From DATLFQ01 sp035540915 (lineage in GTDB: Bacteria; Actinomycetota; Acidimicrobiia; Acidimicrobiales; GCA-2861595): 11,336 nt of DNA. The first letter of the stretch is position 1. The number at the start of each line of letters is the position of its first letter. The DNA lies in contig DATLFQ010000235.1 in the NCBI GenBank assembly GCA_035540915.1, forward strand, positions 1 to 11,336. The letters run 5' to 3'. Below the pieces are notes generated by a model, which saw only the letters and a program-made list of their open reading frames with translations, was not told the DNA's origin and did not search any database. The position numbers and the translations under genes are program-made. Of this stretch, positions 1 to 6,739 are shown one piece after another.

Positions 1-490
1 GGAGGCCGAGACCCAGGGCGTGCCCGCCACCGCGCTCGGCCCGTCGGCCCCCGATGCCGGGAGCGGCGGCGAGGACCCGGTCGACGAGGCGAAGCCGCCA
101 CCGCCGGCCCGCCCCCCGATGCTCCGCTACGCCCCCCGCACGGTGGCCGAGGGCGTGCCGGCGCTCGACTCGTACTCCTTGCGCATGGTGTCGGGCCGCC
201 GGCTCTACGGCGGCGGCACCACCGTGCAGCAGTCGCCGTCGCTGGCCGGCCTGGCCGCCCCGCCCACCGTCGCCGCCCACCCGGGCGACCTGGCCGGCCT
301 CGGCCTGGCCGGCGGTGGCCGGTTGCGCGTGCGGTCCACCCGGGGCGCCGTCGAGGCGCAGGCCGTGCCCGACCCCGGTGTGCGGCGCGGCACCCTGTGG
401 TTCCCGTTCAACCCGGCCGGCGGCCCCGGTGCCGGCGACCTCATCGACGACGCCGCCCCCGTCACCGACGTCCGCCTGGAGACCTTGTGA
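1..490 (+). CDS. nuoG: NADH-quinone oxidoreductase subunit G, C-terminal part (partial)
   Basis: This is the 3' end of the large Fe-S subunit of complex I, which carries electrons through the peripheral arm from NADH towards quinone. The first full codon is at base 2 and 162 residues are visible. Visible residues about 57-160 look like the C-terminal molybdopterin-dinucleotide-binding-type beta-barrel domain of NuoG. The marks are LYGGGTTVQQSPSLAGL, then a GDLAGLGLAGGGRLRVRSTRG-like turn, RGTLWFPFNP and a final TDVRLE. In NuoG this fold is inherited from molybdopterin oxidoreductases and is usually not catalytic. Before it, residues about 12-40 form a Gly/Pro/acid-rich linker with a PPPP run, probably disordered. 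The N-terminal Fe-S domains lie left of the window. The TGA stop overlaps the GTG start of nuoH by 4 bases, so the two are probably translationally coupled. The family call rests on motif recognition and on its place directly before nuoH. Confidence 0.9.
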   Translation, partial: EAETQGVPATALGPSAPDAGSGGEDPVDEAKPPPPARPPMLRYAPRTVAEGVPALDSYSLRMVSGRRLYGGGTTVQQSPSLAGLAAPPTVAAHPGDLAGLGLAGGGRLRVRSTRGAVEAQAVPDPGVRRGTLWFPFNPAGGPGAGDLIDDAAPVTDVRLETL

Positions 491-1662
491 TCTTCGGCGG
501 CGACCCGCTGTTCCTGGGCGACATCGACGCCGGCGTCGTCATCGTCGTCCTGGTCAAGACGCTGGTGGCCTTCGCCGCGCTGATGGTCTCGGTGCTGTTC
601 ATGGTGTGGTTCGAGCGCAAGGTCGTGTCCGACATGCAGAGCCGCATCGGTCCGAACCGGGCCGGGCCCTGGGGTCTGCTGCAGACGCTGGCCGACGGCA
701 TCAAGCTGTTCTTCAAGGAGGACCTGCTGCCCGACCGGGCCAACCGGCGGATCTTCAAGCTGGCGCCCTACCTGTCGCTGGTGCCGGCGTTCCTGGCCTT
801 CGCGGTGGTACCCATCGGTGGCGAGATCACCGTGGCCGGGCACACCACCCGGCTGCAGCTGGCCGACCCGCCCATGGGCATCCTGTTCCTGCTGGCAGTT
901 TCGTCGGTCGCCGTCTACGGCGTGATGCTGGCCGGCTGGGCCTCGGGCTCGAAGTACCCGTTGCTGGGGTCGGTCCGGGCGTCGGCGCAGATGGTCTCCT
1001 ACGAGGCGGCCCTCGGGTTGTCGGTGGCGACGGTGGTGCTGGTGACGGGCTCCCTGCTGACCAGCGACATCGTGGCCGACCAGTCCGGCGGCACCATCTT
1101 CGACTGGAACCTGTTCCGCCTCGGCTTCGTGCCCTTCGTCATCTTCGCCATCGCCGCCACCGCCGAGCTGAACCGGCCGCCGTTCGACCTGGTCGAGGCC
1201 GAGCAGGAGCTGGTCGGGGGCTTCAACACCGAGTACTCGTCGCTGCGGTTCGCCCTGTTCTTCCTCGCCGAGTTCATGGGCACGGTGACCTGGTCGGCCG
1301 TCATCGTCACCCTCTTCCTGGGCGGTCCGGCCGGTCCCGCCCCCGACGGCGGCTTCCTCGGGGCCGTCGTGCCGGTGGGGTGGTTCCTGGCCAAGGTGCT
1401 CGTCTTCCTGTTCACCTACGTGTGGCTGCGGGCCACTCTGCCCCGGTTCCGCTACGACCAGCTGATGGACCTGGGGTGGAAGAAGCTCATCCCCGCGTCG
1501 CTGTTCTGGCTGCTGGTCATGGCGGCGGCCCGCGTCGAGCGGTGGTACGTCGCCCTCGGCTTCGTCGCCGGCATCCTGGTGCTGGTGGCGATGCTGCGGG
1601 CGCTGAACCTCGGGCGTGACCGCGCCAGGGTGGACGTCCCCCTCAGCGTGCGGGAGGTCTAG
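487..1662 (+). CDS. nuoH: NADH-quinone oxidoreductase subunit H
   Basis: NuoH is the membrane subunit that forms most of the quinone-binding chamber and joins the peripheral and membrane arms of complex I. The protein has 391 residues and about eight or more hydrophobic segments. Family motifs are all present: the ERK motif at 43-45, RIGPNRAGP at 53-61, the SYE segment with Glu173, the long acidic quinone loop at about 227-250 (AELNRPPFDL, then EAEQELVGGFNTEY) and LPRFRYDQLM at 318-327. The start is GTG at 487, which overlaps the nuoG stop as GTGA and has GGAG at 478-481, 5 bases upstream. The frame stays open further upstream, to a GTG at 397, but the extra residues are Arg/Pro-rich readthrough of nuoG and do not belong. 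nuoI follows after 2 bases. Length is somewhat above the E. coli protein (about 325), with a longer C-terminal tail, as is common in actinobacteria. Confidence 0.97.
   Translation: MIFGGDPLFLGDIDAGVVIVVLVKTLVAFAALMVSVLFMVWFERKVVSDMQSRIGPNRAGPWGLLQTLADGIKLFFKEDLLPDRANRRIFKLAPYLSLVPAFLAFAVVPIGGEITVAGHTTRLQLADPPMGILFLLAVSSVAVYGVMLAGWASGSKYPLLGSVRASAQMVSYEAALGLSVATVVLVTGSLLTSDIVADQSGGTIFDWNLFRLGFVPFVIFAIAATAELNRPPFDLVEAEQELVGGFNTEYSSLRFALFFLAEFMGTVTWSAVIVTLFLGGPAGPAPDGGFLGAVVPVGWFLAKVLVFLFTYVWLRATLPRFRYDQLMDLGWKKLIPASLFWLLVMAAARVERWYVALGFVAGILVLVAMLRALNLGRDRARVDVPLSVREV
1652..1657 (+). promoter_or_regulatory. Shine-Dalgarno of nuoI
   Basis: GGGAGG lies inside the last codons of nuoH and ends 7 bases before the GTG at 1665. 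It is the clearest ribosome-binding site in the operon and supports GTG at 1665 as the nuoI start. This junction does not use a stop/start overlap. Confidence 0.7.
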
Positions 1663-1664
1663 CG

Positions 1665-2267
1665 GTGGGCTTGCTCGACGGGTTCAAGGTGACGCTGAAA
1701 ACGATCCTGGAGGACCGGGTCACCGTCGAGTACCCAGAGGAGAAGCGGCCCAAGCCGGTCCGGTTCCACGGGCGCCACGTCCTCAACCGGTACGAGGACG
1801 GGATGGAGAAGTGCATCGGCTGCGAGCTGTGCGCCGGCGTGTGCCCGGCCCGGTGCATCTTCGTGCGCGGTGCCGACAACCCGCCCGACGCACCGGTGTC
1901 GCCCGGCGAGCGCTTCGGCTTCGTGTACGAGATCAACTACCTGCGGTGCATCCACTGCGACCTGTGCGTCGAGGCCTGCCCGACCGAGGCGATCACCGAG
2001 AGCAAGCTGTTCGAGTTCTCCTTCTCCGACCGGCGCGACGCCATCTACACCAAGGCCGAGCTGGTGGTCGACGACGAGGGCAAGCCCCAGCAGCTCCCCT
2101 TCGAGGACTGGCGGCCGGGCGAGGACGAGCACACCTCGGCCTGGGTGCGGGCCACCAGCCCGTCGGGTGACGCCGCGTTCGAAGGCGTGGCGTCGTGGTC
2201 CGGCGAGCTGGGCTACGGCGTGCGGGCGCCCGAGGAGGGCCAGTCGGGCGAGGGGGCCGGCCGGTGA
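1665..2267 (+). CDS. nuoI: NADH-quinone oxidoreductase subunit I (2x[4Fe-4S] ferredoxin-like)
   Basis: NuoI holds the two [4Fe-4S] clusters N6a and N6b that pass electrons through the peripheral arm towards the terminal cluster N2 and quinone. The protein has 200 residues. Two full ferredoxin motifs are visible: Cys50, 53, 56 and 60 (CIGCELCAGVCP) and Cys95, 98, 101 and 105 (CIHCDLCVEACP). In each, the fourth cysteine belongs to the opposite cluster, as in 8-Fe ferredoxins. The N-terminal helix and the RFHGRHVLNRYEDG segment are typical of NuoI. After about residue 160 there is a Gly/Ser/Glu-rich tail, making the protein about 20 residues longer than E. coli NuoI (180); such tails are known in actinobacterial homologues. 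The start is GTG, set by GGGAGG 7 bases upstream. The TGA stop overlaps the nuoJ GTG by 4 bases. Confidence 0.97.
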   Translation: MGLLDGFKVTLKTILEDRVTVEYPEEKRPKPVRFHGRHVLNRYEDGMEKCIGCELCAGVCPARCIFVRGADNPPDAPVSPGERFGFVYEINYLRCIHCDLCVEACPTEAITESKLFEFSFSDRRDAIYTKAELVVDDEGKPQQLPFEDWRPGEDEHTSAWVRATSPSGDAAFEGVASWSGELGYGVRAPEEGQSGEGAGR

Positions 2268-2878
2268 GCACGGTGCTGCTGGCCGCCACCAAGGTGGACC
2301 TGACGGTGTTCGTGGCCGCCGCGGTGATGGTGCTGGCGGGCGCGATCGGCGTGGTCGTCTCGGGCAACCCGGTGCACGCCGCGCTGTCGTTGGTCCTGAC
2401 GCTATTCGGCGTGGCCGTGCTCTTCGTCGCCCAGGAGGCCCACTTCCTGGCCGCCGTCCAGGTGATCGTCTACGCCGGCGCCATCGTGGTGCTGTTCCTG
2501 TTCGTCATCATGCTGCTCGGGGTGGACGAGCACGAGAACGTGCGGCGGGACCCGCTGCGGGCGCAGCGCCCGCTGGCCGTGCTTCTCGGCCTCGCCTCGC
2601 TGGCGGCGATCGTGCTGCTGGCCCAGGGCACCGACTGGGTGACCGGCGCCCGGTCGGTGGCCGGCGCCGCCAGCGGCCCAGGAGCCAACGTGGAGAAGCT
2701 GGCCGAGTCGATCTTCACCCGCTACCTGCTGGCCTTCGAGGTCACCTCGGTCCTCCTGGTGATCGCGGTGGTCGGCGCAGTCGTCCTGGCCCGCCGCAGC
2801 GGCGAGGCGACCGAGGACGAGCCGGAGGAGGCCGGGGTCGGGGCCCCGGCCGGGGGCCCGAAGGGCCCCACGACGTGA
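2264..2878 (+). CDS. nuoJ: NADH-quinone oxidoreductase subunit J
   Basis: NuoJ is a small membrane subunit next to NuoK and NuoH in the region that couples quinone chemistry to the proton channels. The protein has 204 residues and five hydrophobic segments at about 13-33, 37-55, 62-86, 103-120 and 154-176. The conserved third helix reads VQVIVYAGAIVVLFLFVIML with Tyr70; in other complex I structures this helix carries a pi-bulge that changes during turnover. Residues about 178-204 form an acidic, then Gly/Pro-rich tail that is probably disordered. The GTG start at 2264 overlaps the nuoI stop as GTGA, with a purine run (GAGGGGG, 2250-2256) 7 bases upstream. The same frame extends to 2195, but those codons only repeat nuoI sequence in another frame. 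The TGA overlaps the nuoK GTG in the same way. Confidence 0.95.
   Translation: MSTVLLAATKVDLTVFVAAAVMVLAGAIGVVVSGNPVHAALSLVLTLFGVAVLFVAQEAHFLAAVQVIVYAGAIVVLFLFVIMLLGVDEHENVRRDPLRAQRPLAVLLGLASLAAIVLLAQGTDWVTGARSVAGAASGPGANVEKLAESIFTRYLLAFEVTSVLLVIAVVGAVVLARRSGEATEDEPEEAGVGAPAGGPKGPTT
2853..2869 (+). promoter_or_regulatory. Hairpin covering the nuoK ribosome-binding site
   Basis: A perfect 7-bp inverted repeat, GGGGCCC (2853-2859) and GGGCCCC (2863-2869), is separated by the triloop GAA. It lies within the last codons of nuoJ and ends 5 bases before the nuoK GTG. The only purine-rich ribosome-binding candidate for nuoK (AAGGG, 2861-2865) is split between its loop and right arm. An all-G/C stem would hide this site until ribosomes finishing nuoJ melt it, giving coupled translation. 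The repeat is seen directly; the regulatory role is inferred. GC-rich coding sequence can make such repeats by chance. Confidence 0.45.
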
Positions 2879-3180
2879 GCATCGACGGGTCGTGGTACCT
2901 GACGCTGGCCGCCGTGCTGTTCACCATCGGAGCGGTCGGGCTGCTGGTCCGGCGCAACGTTCTGGTCATGTTCATGTGCGTCGAGCTGATGCTCAACGCC
3001 GTCAACCTCACGTTCGTGACGTACGCGCGGATGCTCGACGACATCGGCGGGCAGGCGCTGGTGTTCTTCGTCCTCGTCGTGGCGGCGGCCGAGGTGGTGG
3101 TCGGGCTCGGCATCATCGTGACCATCTTCCGCCGTCGGGCCGGTGCCACTGCGGACGACCTCAACCTGCTGAAGGGCTGA
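2875..3180 (+). CDS. nuoK: NADH-quinone oxidoreductase subunit K
   Basis: NuoK is a three-helix membrane subunit homologous to MrpC of Mrp antiporters, and contributes to proton translocation next to NuoJ and NuoN. The protein has 101 residues, the usual length. Hydrophobic segments lie at about 8-25, 29-50 and 61-85. The two buried glutamates are present: Glu37 in MFMCVELMLNAVNL and Glu73 in VVAAAEVVVGLG, matching E36 and E72 of E. coli NuoK. The start is GTG at 2875, overlapping the nuoJ stop as GTGA; the ribosome-binding site falls inside a hairpin. The frame is open far upstream (from 1870), but that stretch overlaps nuoI and nuoJ and is Arg/Pro-rich noise. nuoL follows after 10 bases. 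Confidence 0.96.
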   Translation: MSIDGSWYLTLAAVLFTIGAVGLLVRRNVLVMFMCVELMLNAVNLTFVTYARMLDDIGGQALVFFVLVVAAAEVVVGLGIIVTIFRRRAGATADDLNLLKG

Positions 3181-3190
3181 CGGCCGCACC

Positions 3191-5161
3191 GTGCTCGACG
3201 TCGCCTACCTGATCCCGGCCTTCCCGCTGGCCGGCTTCGCCCTGCTGACGGTGCTGGGCAAGCGGGGCGGGGACCCCAGGGCCGGGGTGATCGCCACCCT
3301 GGCCATGTTCGGCTCCTTCCTGTGCGCGATCAGCGCCTTCGTGCAGCTGCTGGGCGAGGACCACGAGCACCGCTCGGTGGTCAAGCCCCTCTTCACGTGG
3401 ATGGCGGCCGGCGGCTTCGAGGTCGAGGCCGGTCTCCTCGTCGACCCGCTGTCGGTCACGATGGCCCTGTTCGTCACCGGCGTCGGCACGCTGATCCACC
3501 TGTACTCGATCGGCTACATGAAGGGCGACGAGCGCTTCCCCCGGTTCTTCGTCTACCTCAACCTCTTCGCCTTCTCGATGCTGATGCTCGTGCTGGGCGA
3601 CAGCCTCCTGCTCACCTTCCTGGGGTGGGAGGGCGTGGGCGCCTGCTCGTACCTGCTCATCTCGTTCTGGTTCGAGCGGAACTCGGCGGCCAGCGCCGGC
3701 AAGAAGGCGTTCGTGGTCAACCGCGTCGGCGACTTCGGCTTCATGATCGCCATGTTCCTGTGCTTCGGCGCCTTCGGCACCCTGTCCTACACCGGCATCT
3801 TCGCCAGCCTCGGCGGGGCGGCGTCGACCACGCTGACGGCCATCGCCCTGCTGCTCCTGGTGGGCGCCTGCGGCAAGTCGGCCCAGCTGCCCCTGTTCGT
3901 CTGGCTGCCCGACGCCATGGAGGGCCCGACTCCGGTCTCGGCCCTGATCCACGCCGCCACCATGGTGACCGCCGGCGTCTACCTGCTGGCCCGGATGAAC
4001 CCGGTCATGGCGCTGGCCGACGACGCGCTGACGGTGGTGGCCATCGTCGGCGCGCTCACCGCCTTGTTCGCGGCCACGATCGCCTGCGCGCAGGACGACA
4101 TCAAGCGGGTGCTGGCGTACTCGACGATCAGCCAGCTCGGCTACATGTTCCTGGCGGTGGGCTCGGGCGCCTACGTCGCCGCCATCTTCCACATGGTCAC
4201 CCACGCCTTCTTCAAGGCCCTGCTGTTCCTGGGGGCCGGATCGGTGATCCACGGGTTGCACGACGAGCAGGACATGAAGCGCATGGGCGGCCTGCGCAAG
4301 TGGATGCCTGTCACCGCCGGTACCTTCATCGTCGGCTGGCTGGCCATCGCCGGCGTCCCGCCGTTCGCCGGCTTCTGGTCCAAGGACGAGGTGCTCCTGG
4401 CCGCCTACGAGAAGCACGTCCTGCTCTGGGCGGTCGGGCTGGTGACTGCCCTGCTGACCGCCTACTACATGAGCCGCCAGGTCTTCCTGGTGTTCTACGG
4501 GGGCGAGCGCTGGCGCAGGACCGCCGCCGCCGAAAAGCCCGAACTGACCGAGCCCGAGCCGGTGGGCGCGGGTGACGCCGGCCACGGCGGGCACGACGCG
4601 CACGCAGGCGGCCACGGCGACCGTCAGCCGCACGAGTCCCCAGGGCTCATGGTCTTCCCGCTGGTGATCCTGGCCGGGCTGGCCGTCGTCGGCGGCGGAC
4701 TCAACCTGCCGTTCGACGGTCTCCATTACCTGGAGGAGTGGCTCGAGCCGGTGTTCGGCGCCAACCTCCACCACTCCGAGGCCACCGACGGCCTCAAGCT
4801 CGCGCTGGCCGGCGCGGCCATCGCCGCCGCCACGATCGGCATCGCCTTCGCGGCCCGCACCTTCCTCCGGGCCCGCCGCACCGACGCCTACGAGCCGGCC
4901 ATCCTGAAGCGGGCCTGGGGGGTCGACGGGCTCTACTCGGCGCTCATCGAGACGCCGGGACGGGCGCTGTCGGCGTTCTCGGCCTTCGTGGTCGACCGCA
5001 GGATCATCGACGGCGCCGTCAACGGCGCGGCCGGCCTGGTCCGCCTCGGCGGCGGCCGGCTGCGGAGGGTCCAGACCGGCTACGTCCGCAACTACGCCCT
5101 GGGCGTCGCCTTCGGCGCCGCGCTGCTGCTGGGCTGGGTCGTGCTACGGACCGGGGGCTGA
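3191..5161 (+). CDS. nuoL: NADH-quinone oxidoreductase subunit L
   Basis: NuoL is the distal antiporter-like proton channel of complex I, with a long lateral helix along the membrane arm. The protein has 656 residues. Channel residues are intact: Glu147 (GWEGVGACSYLLI), Asp181 (NRVGDFG), Lys229 (GACGKSAQLP), His254 (LIHAATMVTAG), His334 and His338, Lys342 and Lys399 (FWSKDE). The numbering is almost the same as in E. coli NuoL. A His-rich polar loop (five His at 465, 468, 471, 475 and 481) separates the conserved core from the C-terminal part. The C-terminal region contains the probable lateral helix, the RRVQTGYVRNYAL signature at about 626-638 and a last membrane helix. The start is GTG at 3191, 10 bases after nuoK. 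GAAGGG (3171-3176) is 14 bases upstream, which is rather far, so reinitiation after nuoK is likely. nuoM starts 6 bases after the stop. Confidence 0.97.
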   Translation: MLDVAYLIPAFPLAGFALLTVLGKRGGDPRAGVIATLAMFGSFLCAISAFVQLLGEDHEHRSVVKPLFTWMAAGGFEVEAGLLVDPLSVTMALFVTGVGTLIHLYSIGYMKGDERFPRFFVYLNLFAFSMLMLVLGDSLLLTFLGWEGVGACSYLLISFWFERNSAASAGKKAFVVNRVGDFGFMIAMFLCFGAFGTLSYTGIFASLGGAASTTLTAIALLLLVGACGKSAQLPLFVWLPDAMEGPTPVSALIHAATMVTAGVYLLARMNPVMALADDALTVVAIVGALTALFAATIACAQDDIKRVLAYSTISQLGYMFLAVGSGAYVAAIFHMVTHAFFKALLFLGAGSVIHGLHDEQDMKRMGGLRKWMPVTAGTFIVGWLAIAGVPPFAGFWSKDEVLLAAYEKHVLLWAVGLVTALLTAYYMSRQVFLVFYGGERWRRTAAAEKPELTEPEPVGAGDAGHGGHDAHAGGHGDRQPHESPGLMVFPLVILAGLAVVGGGLNLPFDGLHYLEEWLEPVFGANLHHSEATDGLKLALAGAAIAAATIGIAFAARTFLRARRTDAYEPAILKRAWGVDGLYSALIETPGRALSAFSAFVVDRRIIDGAVNGAAGLVRLGGGRLRRVQTGYVRNYALGVAFGAALLLGWVVLRTGG

Positions 5162-5167
5162 CCGGCC

Positions 5168-6739
5168 GTGGGCGACGACTTCCCGCTCCTGACCGCCATC
5201 GTGCTGCTGCCGGCCGTCGCCGCCGGGCTGATCGCGCTGCTCCCCCGCGACCGCACCGATGCCGTCAAGGCGGTGGGCATGGTGGCCGCGCTGGCCACGG
5301 GCGTGCTGACGGCAATCCTGGCCATCGACTTCGAGATCGCCGCGCCCGGCTTCCAGTTCGTCTCCGACCATGCCTGGATCCAGGACTTCGGCATCTCGTG
5401 GATCCTCGGCGTCGACGGCATCTCGCTCTTCCTCGTCGTTCTGACCGGGCTGCTGTTCCCGATCGCGCTGGCCGGGCCGGGCGTGCACCGTGACGTGAAG
5501 AGCTACACCGCCTGGATGCTGCTGCTGGAGGCCGGCTGCCTGGGTGCGTTCCTGGCCCTGGACCTGTTCGTCTTCTTCATCTTCTTCGAGATCACGCTGG
5601 TCCCGATGTACTTCATCATCAGCGGCTGGGGCTACGAGAACCGGGTCTACGCCTCGCTCAAGTTCTTCCTGTTCACCTTGTTCGGCTCGGCCTTCCTGCT
5701 CGTCGGCATGCTGGCCCTCGTCTTCCTCACCGCCGACGGCTCGGCCGTCACCTTCGACCTCCGGGAGCTGATGGACCGGGCGCCGCTGGCCGAGAGCACT
5801 GCTCGCTGGCTCTTCCTCGCCTTCGTCGCCGCCTTCGCAGTCAAGATCCCGATCTTCCCGGTCCACACGTGGCTGCCCGACGCCCACACCGAGGCGCCGA
5901 CGGCCGGCTCGGTCATCCTGGCGGGGGTGCTCCTGAAGCTGGGCACCTACGGCATCGTCCGCTTCGCCGTGCCCCTGTTCCCCGGGGCGGCCGTCGACCT
6001 GGCCCCGCTGCTGCTCACCCTGGCGGTCATCGGGATCATCTACGGCGCGCTGGTCGCCACCGTGCAGAGCGACCTCAAGCGGCTGGTGGCCTATTCGTCG
6101 GTGGCCCACCTCGGCTTCATCGTGCTGGGCACCTTCGCCTTCACCACGGCCGGCGTGTCGGGCGGGGTCCTCCAGATGGTGAACCACGGGCTGTCGACCG
6201 GGGCCCTGTTCCTGCTGGTCGGCATGATCTCGGAACGCCGCCACACCCGCCAGATCGCCGAGCTGAACGGCCTGCAGAAGTCGATGCCGATGATGGCCGC
6301 CGTGTTCACCGTCGTGATGCTGTCGTCGATCGGCCTCCCGGGGCTGAACGGCTTCGTGGGCGAGTTCCTGATCCTGATCGGCACCTTCGTGACCGCCCGC
6401 TGGTGGGCGGTGGTGGCCACCGCCGGCGTGATCCTGGCCGCGCTGTACCTGCTGTGGGCCTACCAGCGGGTGTTTCACGGCACGCCGACCGGCGACAACG
6501 TGGGCCTGCCCGACCTGACCTGGCGGGAGCGGGCGGTGCTGGCCCCGCTCGTCGTCCTCATCGTGTTCCTCGGCGTCTACCCCAAGCCGGTGCTCGACCG
6601 CATCAACCCCGCCGTCGAGCGGGTGATCGACCGGGTCGAGGCCGGCAGCGACTACCGCCAGCCGGCGGTGGCGGCCGAGCCCCGGCCCGTCCCGGTGGCC
6701 GCGCCCGCTGCGCCCGGCGGCGAAGGCGGCCACGGATGA
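5168..6739 (+). CDS. nuoM: NADH-quinone oxidoreductase subunit M
   Basis: NuoM is the middle antiporter-like proton channel of complex I, homologous to MrpD. The protein has 523 residues and about 14 hydrophobic segments. Expected charged residues are present: Glu141 (FFEITLVPMYF), Lys226 (FAVKIPIFPVHTWLPDAHTE), Lys257 (GVLLKLGTYG), His314 (SSVAHLGF) and Glu399 (NGFVGEF), which takes the place of the terminal lysine of NuoL and NuoN as in other NuoM proteins. The last about 25 residues are Ala/Pro-rich, end in GGEGGHG, and are probably disordered. The start is GTG at 5168, 6 bases after nuoL, with GGGGG at 5153-5157 as a weak ribosome-binding site. The stop overlaps the nuoN ATG as ATGA. Confidence 0.97.
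   Translation: MGDDFPLLTAIVLLPAVAAGLIALLPRDRTDAVKAVGMVAALATGVLTAILAIDFEIAAPGFQFVSDHAWIQDFGISWILGVDGISLFLVVLTGLLFPIALAGPGVHRDVKSYTAWMLLLEAGCLGAFLALDLFVFFIFFEITLVPMYFIISGWGYENRVYASLKFFLFTLFGSAFLLVGMLALVFLTADGSAVTFDLRELMDRAPLAESTARWLFLAFVAAFAVKIPIFPVHTWLPDAHTEAPTAGSVILAGVLLKLGTYGIVRFAVPLFPGAAVDLAPLLLTLAVIGIIYGALVATVQSDLKRLVAYSSVAHLGFIVLGTFAFTTAGVSGGVLQMVNHGLSTGALFLLVGMISERRHTRQIAELNGLQKSMPMMAAVFTVVMLSSIGLPGLNGFVGEFLILIGTFVTARWWAVVATAGVILAALYLLWAYQRVFHGTPTGDNVGLPDLTWRERAVLAPLVVLIVFLGVYPKPVLDRINPAVERVIDRVEAGSDYRQPAVAAEPRPVPVAAPAAPGGEGGHG

Noticed and set aside
54..1619. 521-codon + strand frame overlapping nuoG and nuoH
   Set aside because: Arg/Pro-rich shadow of two clearly identified genes in other frames.
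3161..4774. 537-codon open frame on the - strand opposite nuoL
   Set aside because: Its product is low-complexity His/Gln/Glu/Gly/Asp-rich sequence with no family motif, typical of the antisense of GC-rich membrane-protein genes; nuoL clearly owns this DNA.
5144..6733. 529-codon open frame on the - strand opposite nuoM
   Set aside because: Same low-complexity composition, with strong G/C third-position bias explained by nuoM on the other strand.
5869..6735. Upstream extension of the nuoN frame into nuoM
   Set aside because: The extra 289 residues are Arg/Gly/Pro-rich out-of-frame nuoM; ATG at 6736 with the ATGA overlap gives a normal NuoN.
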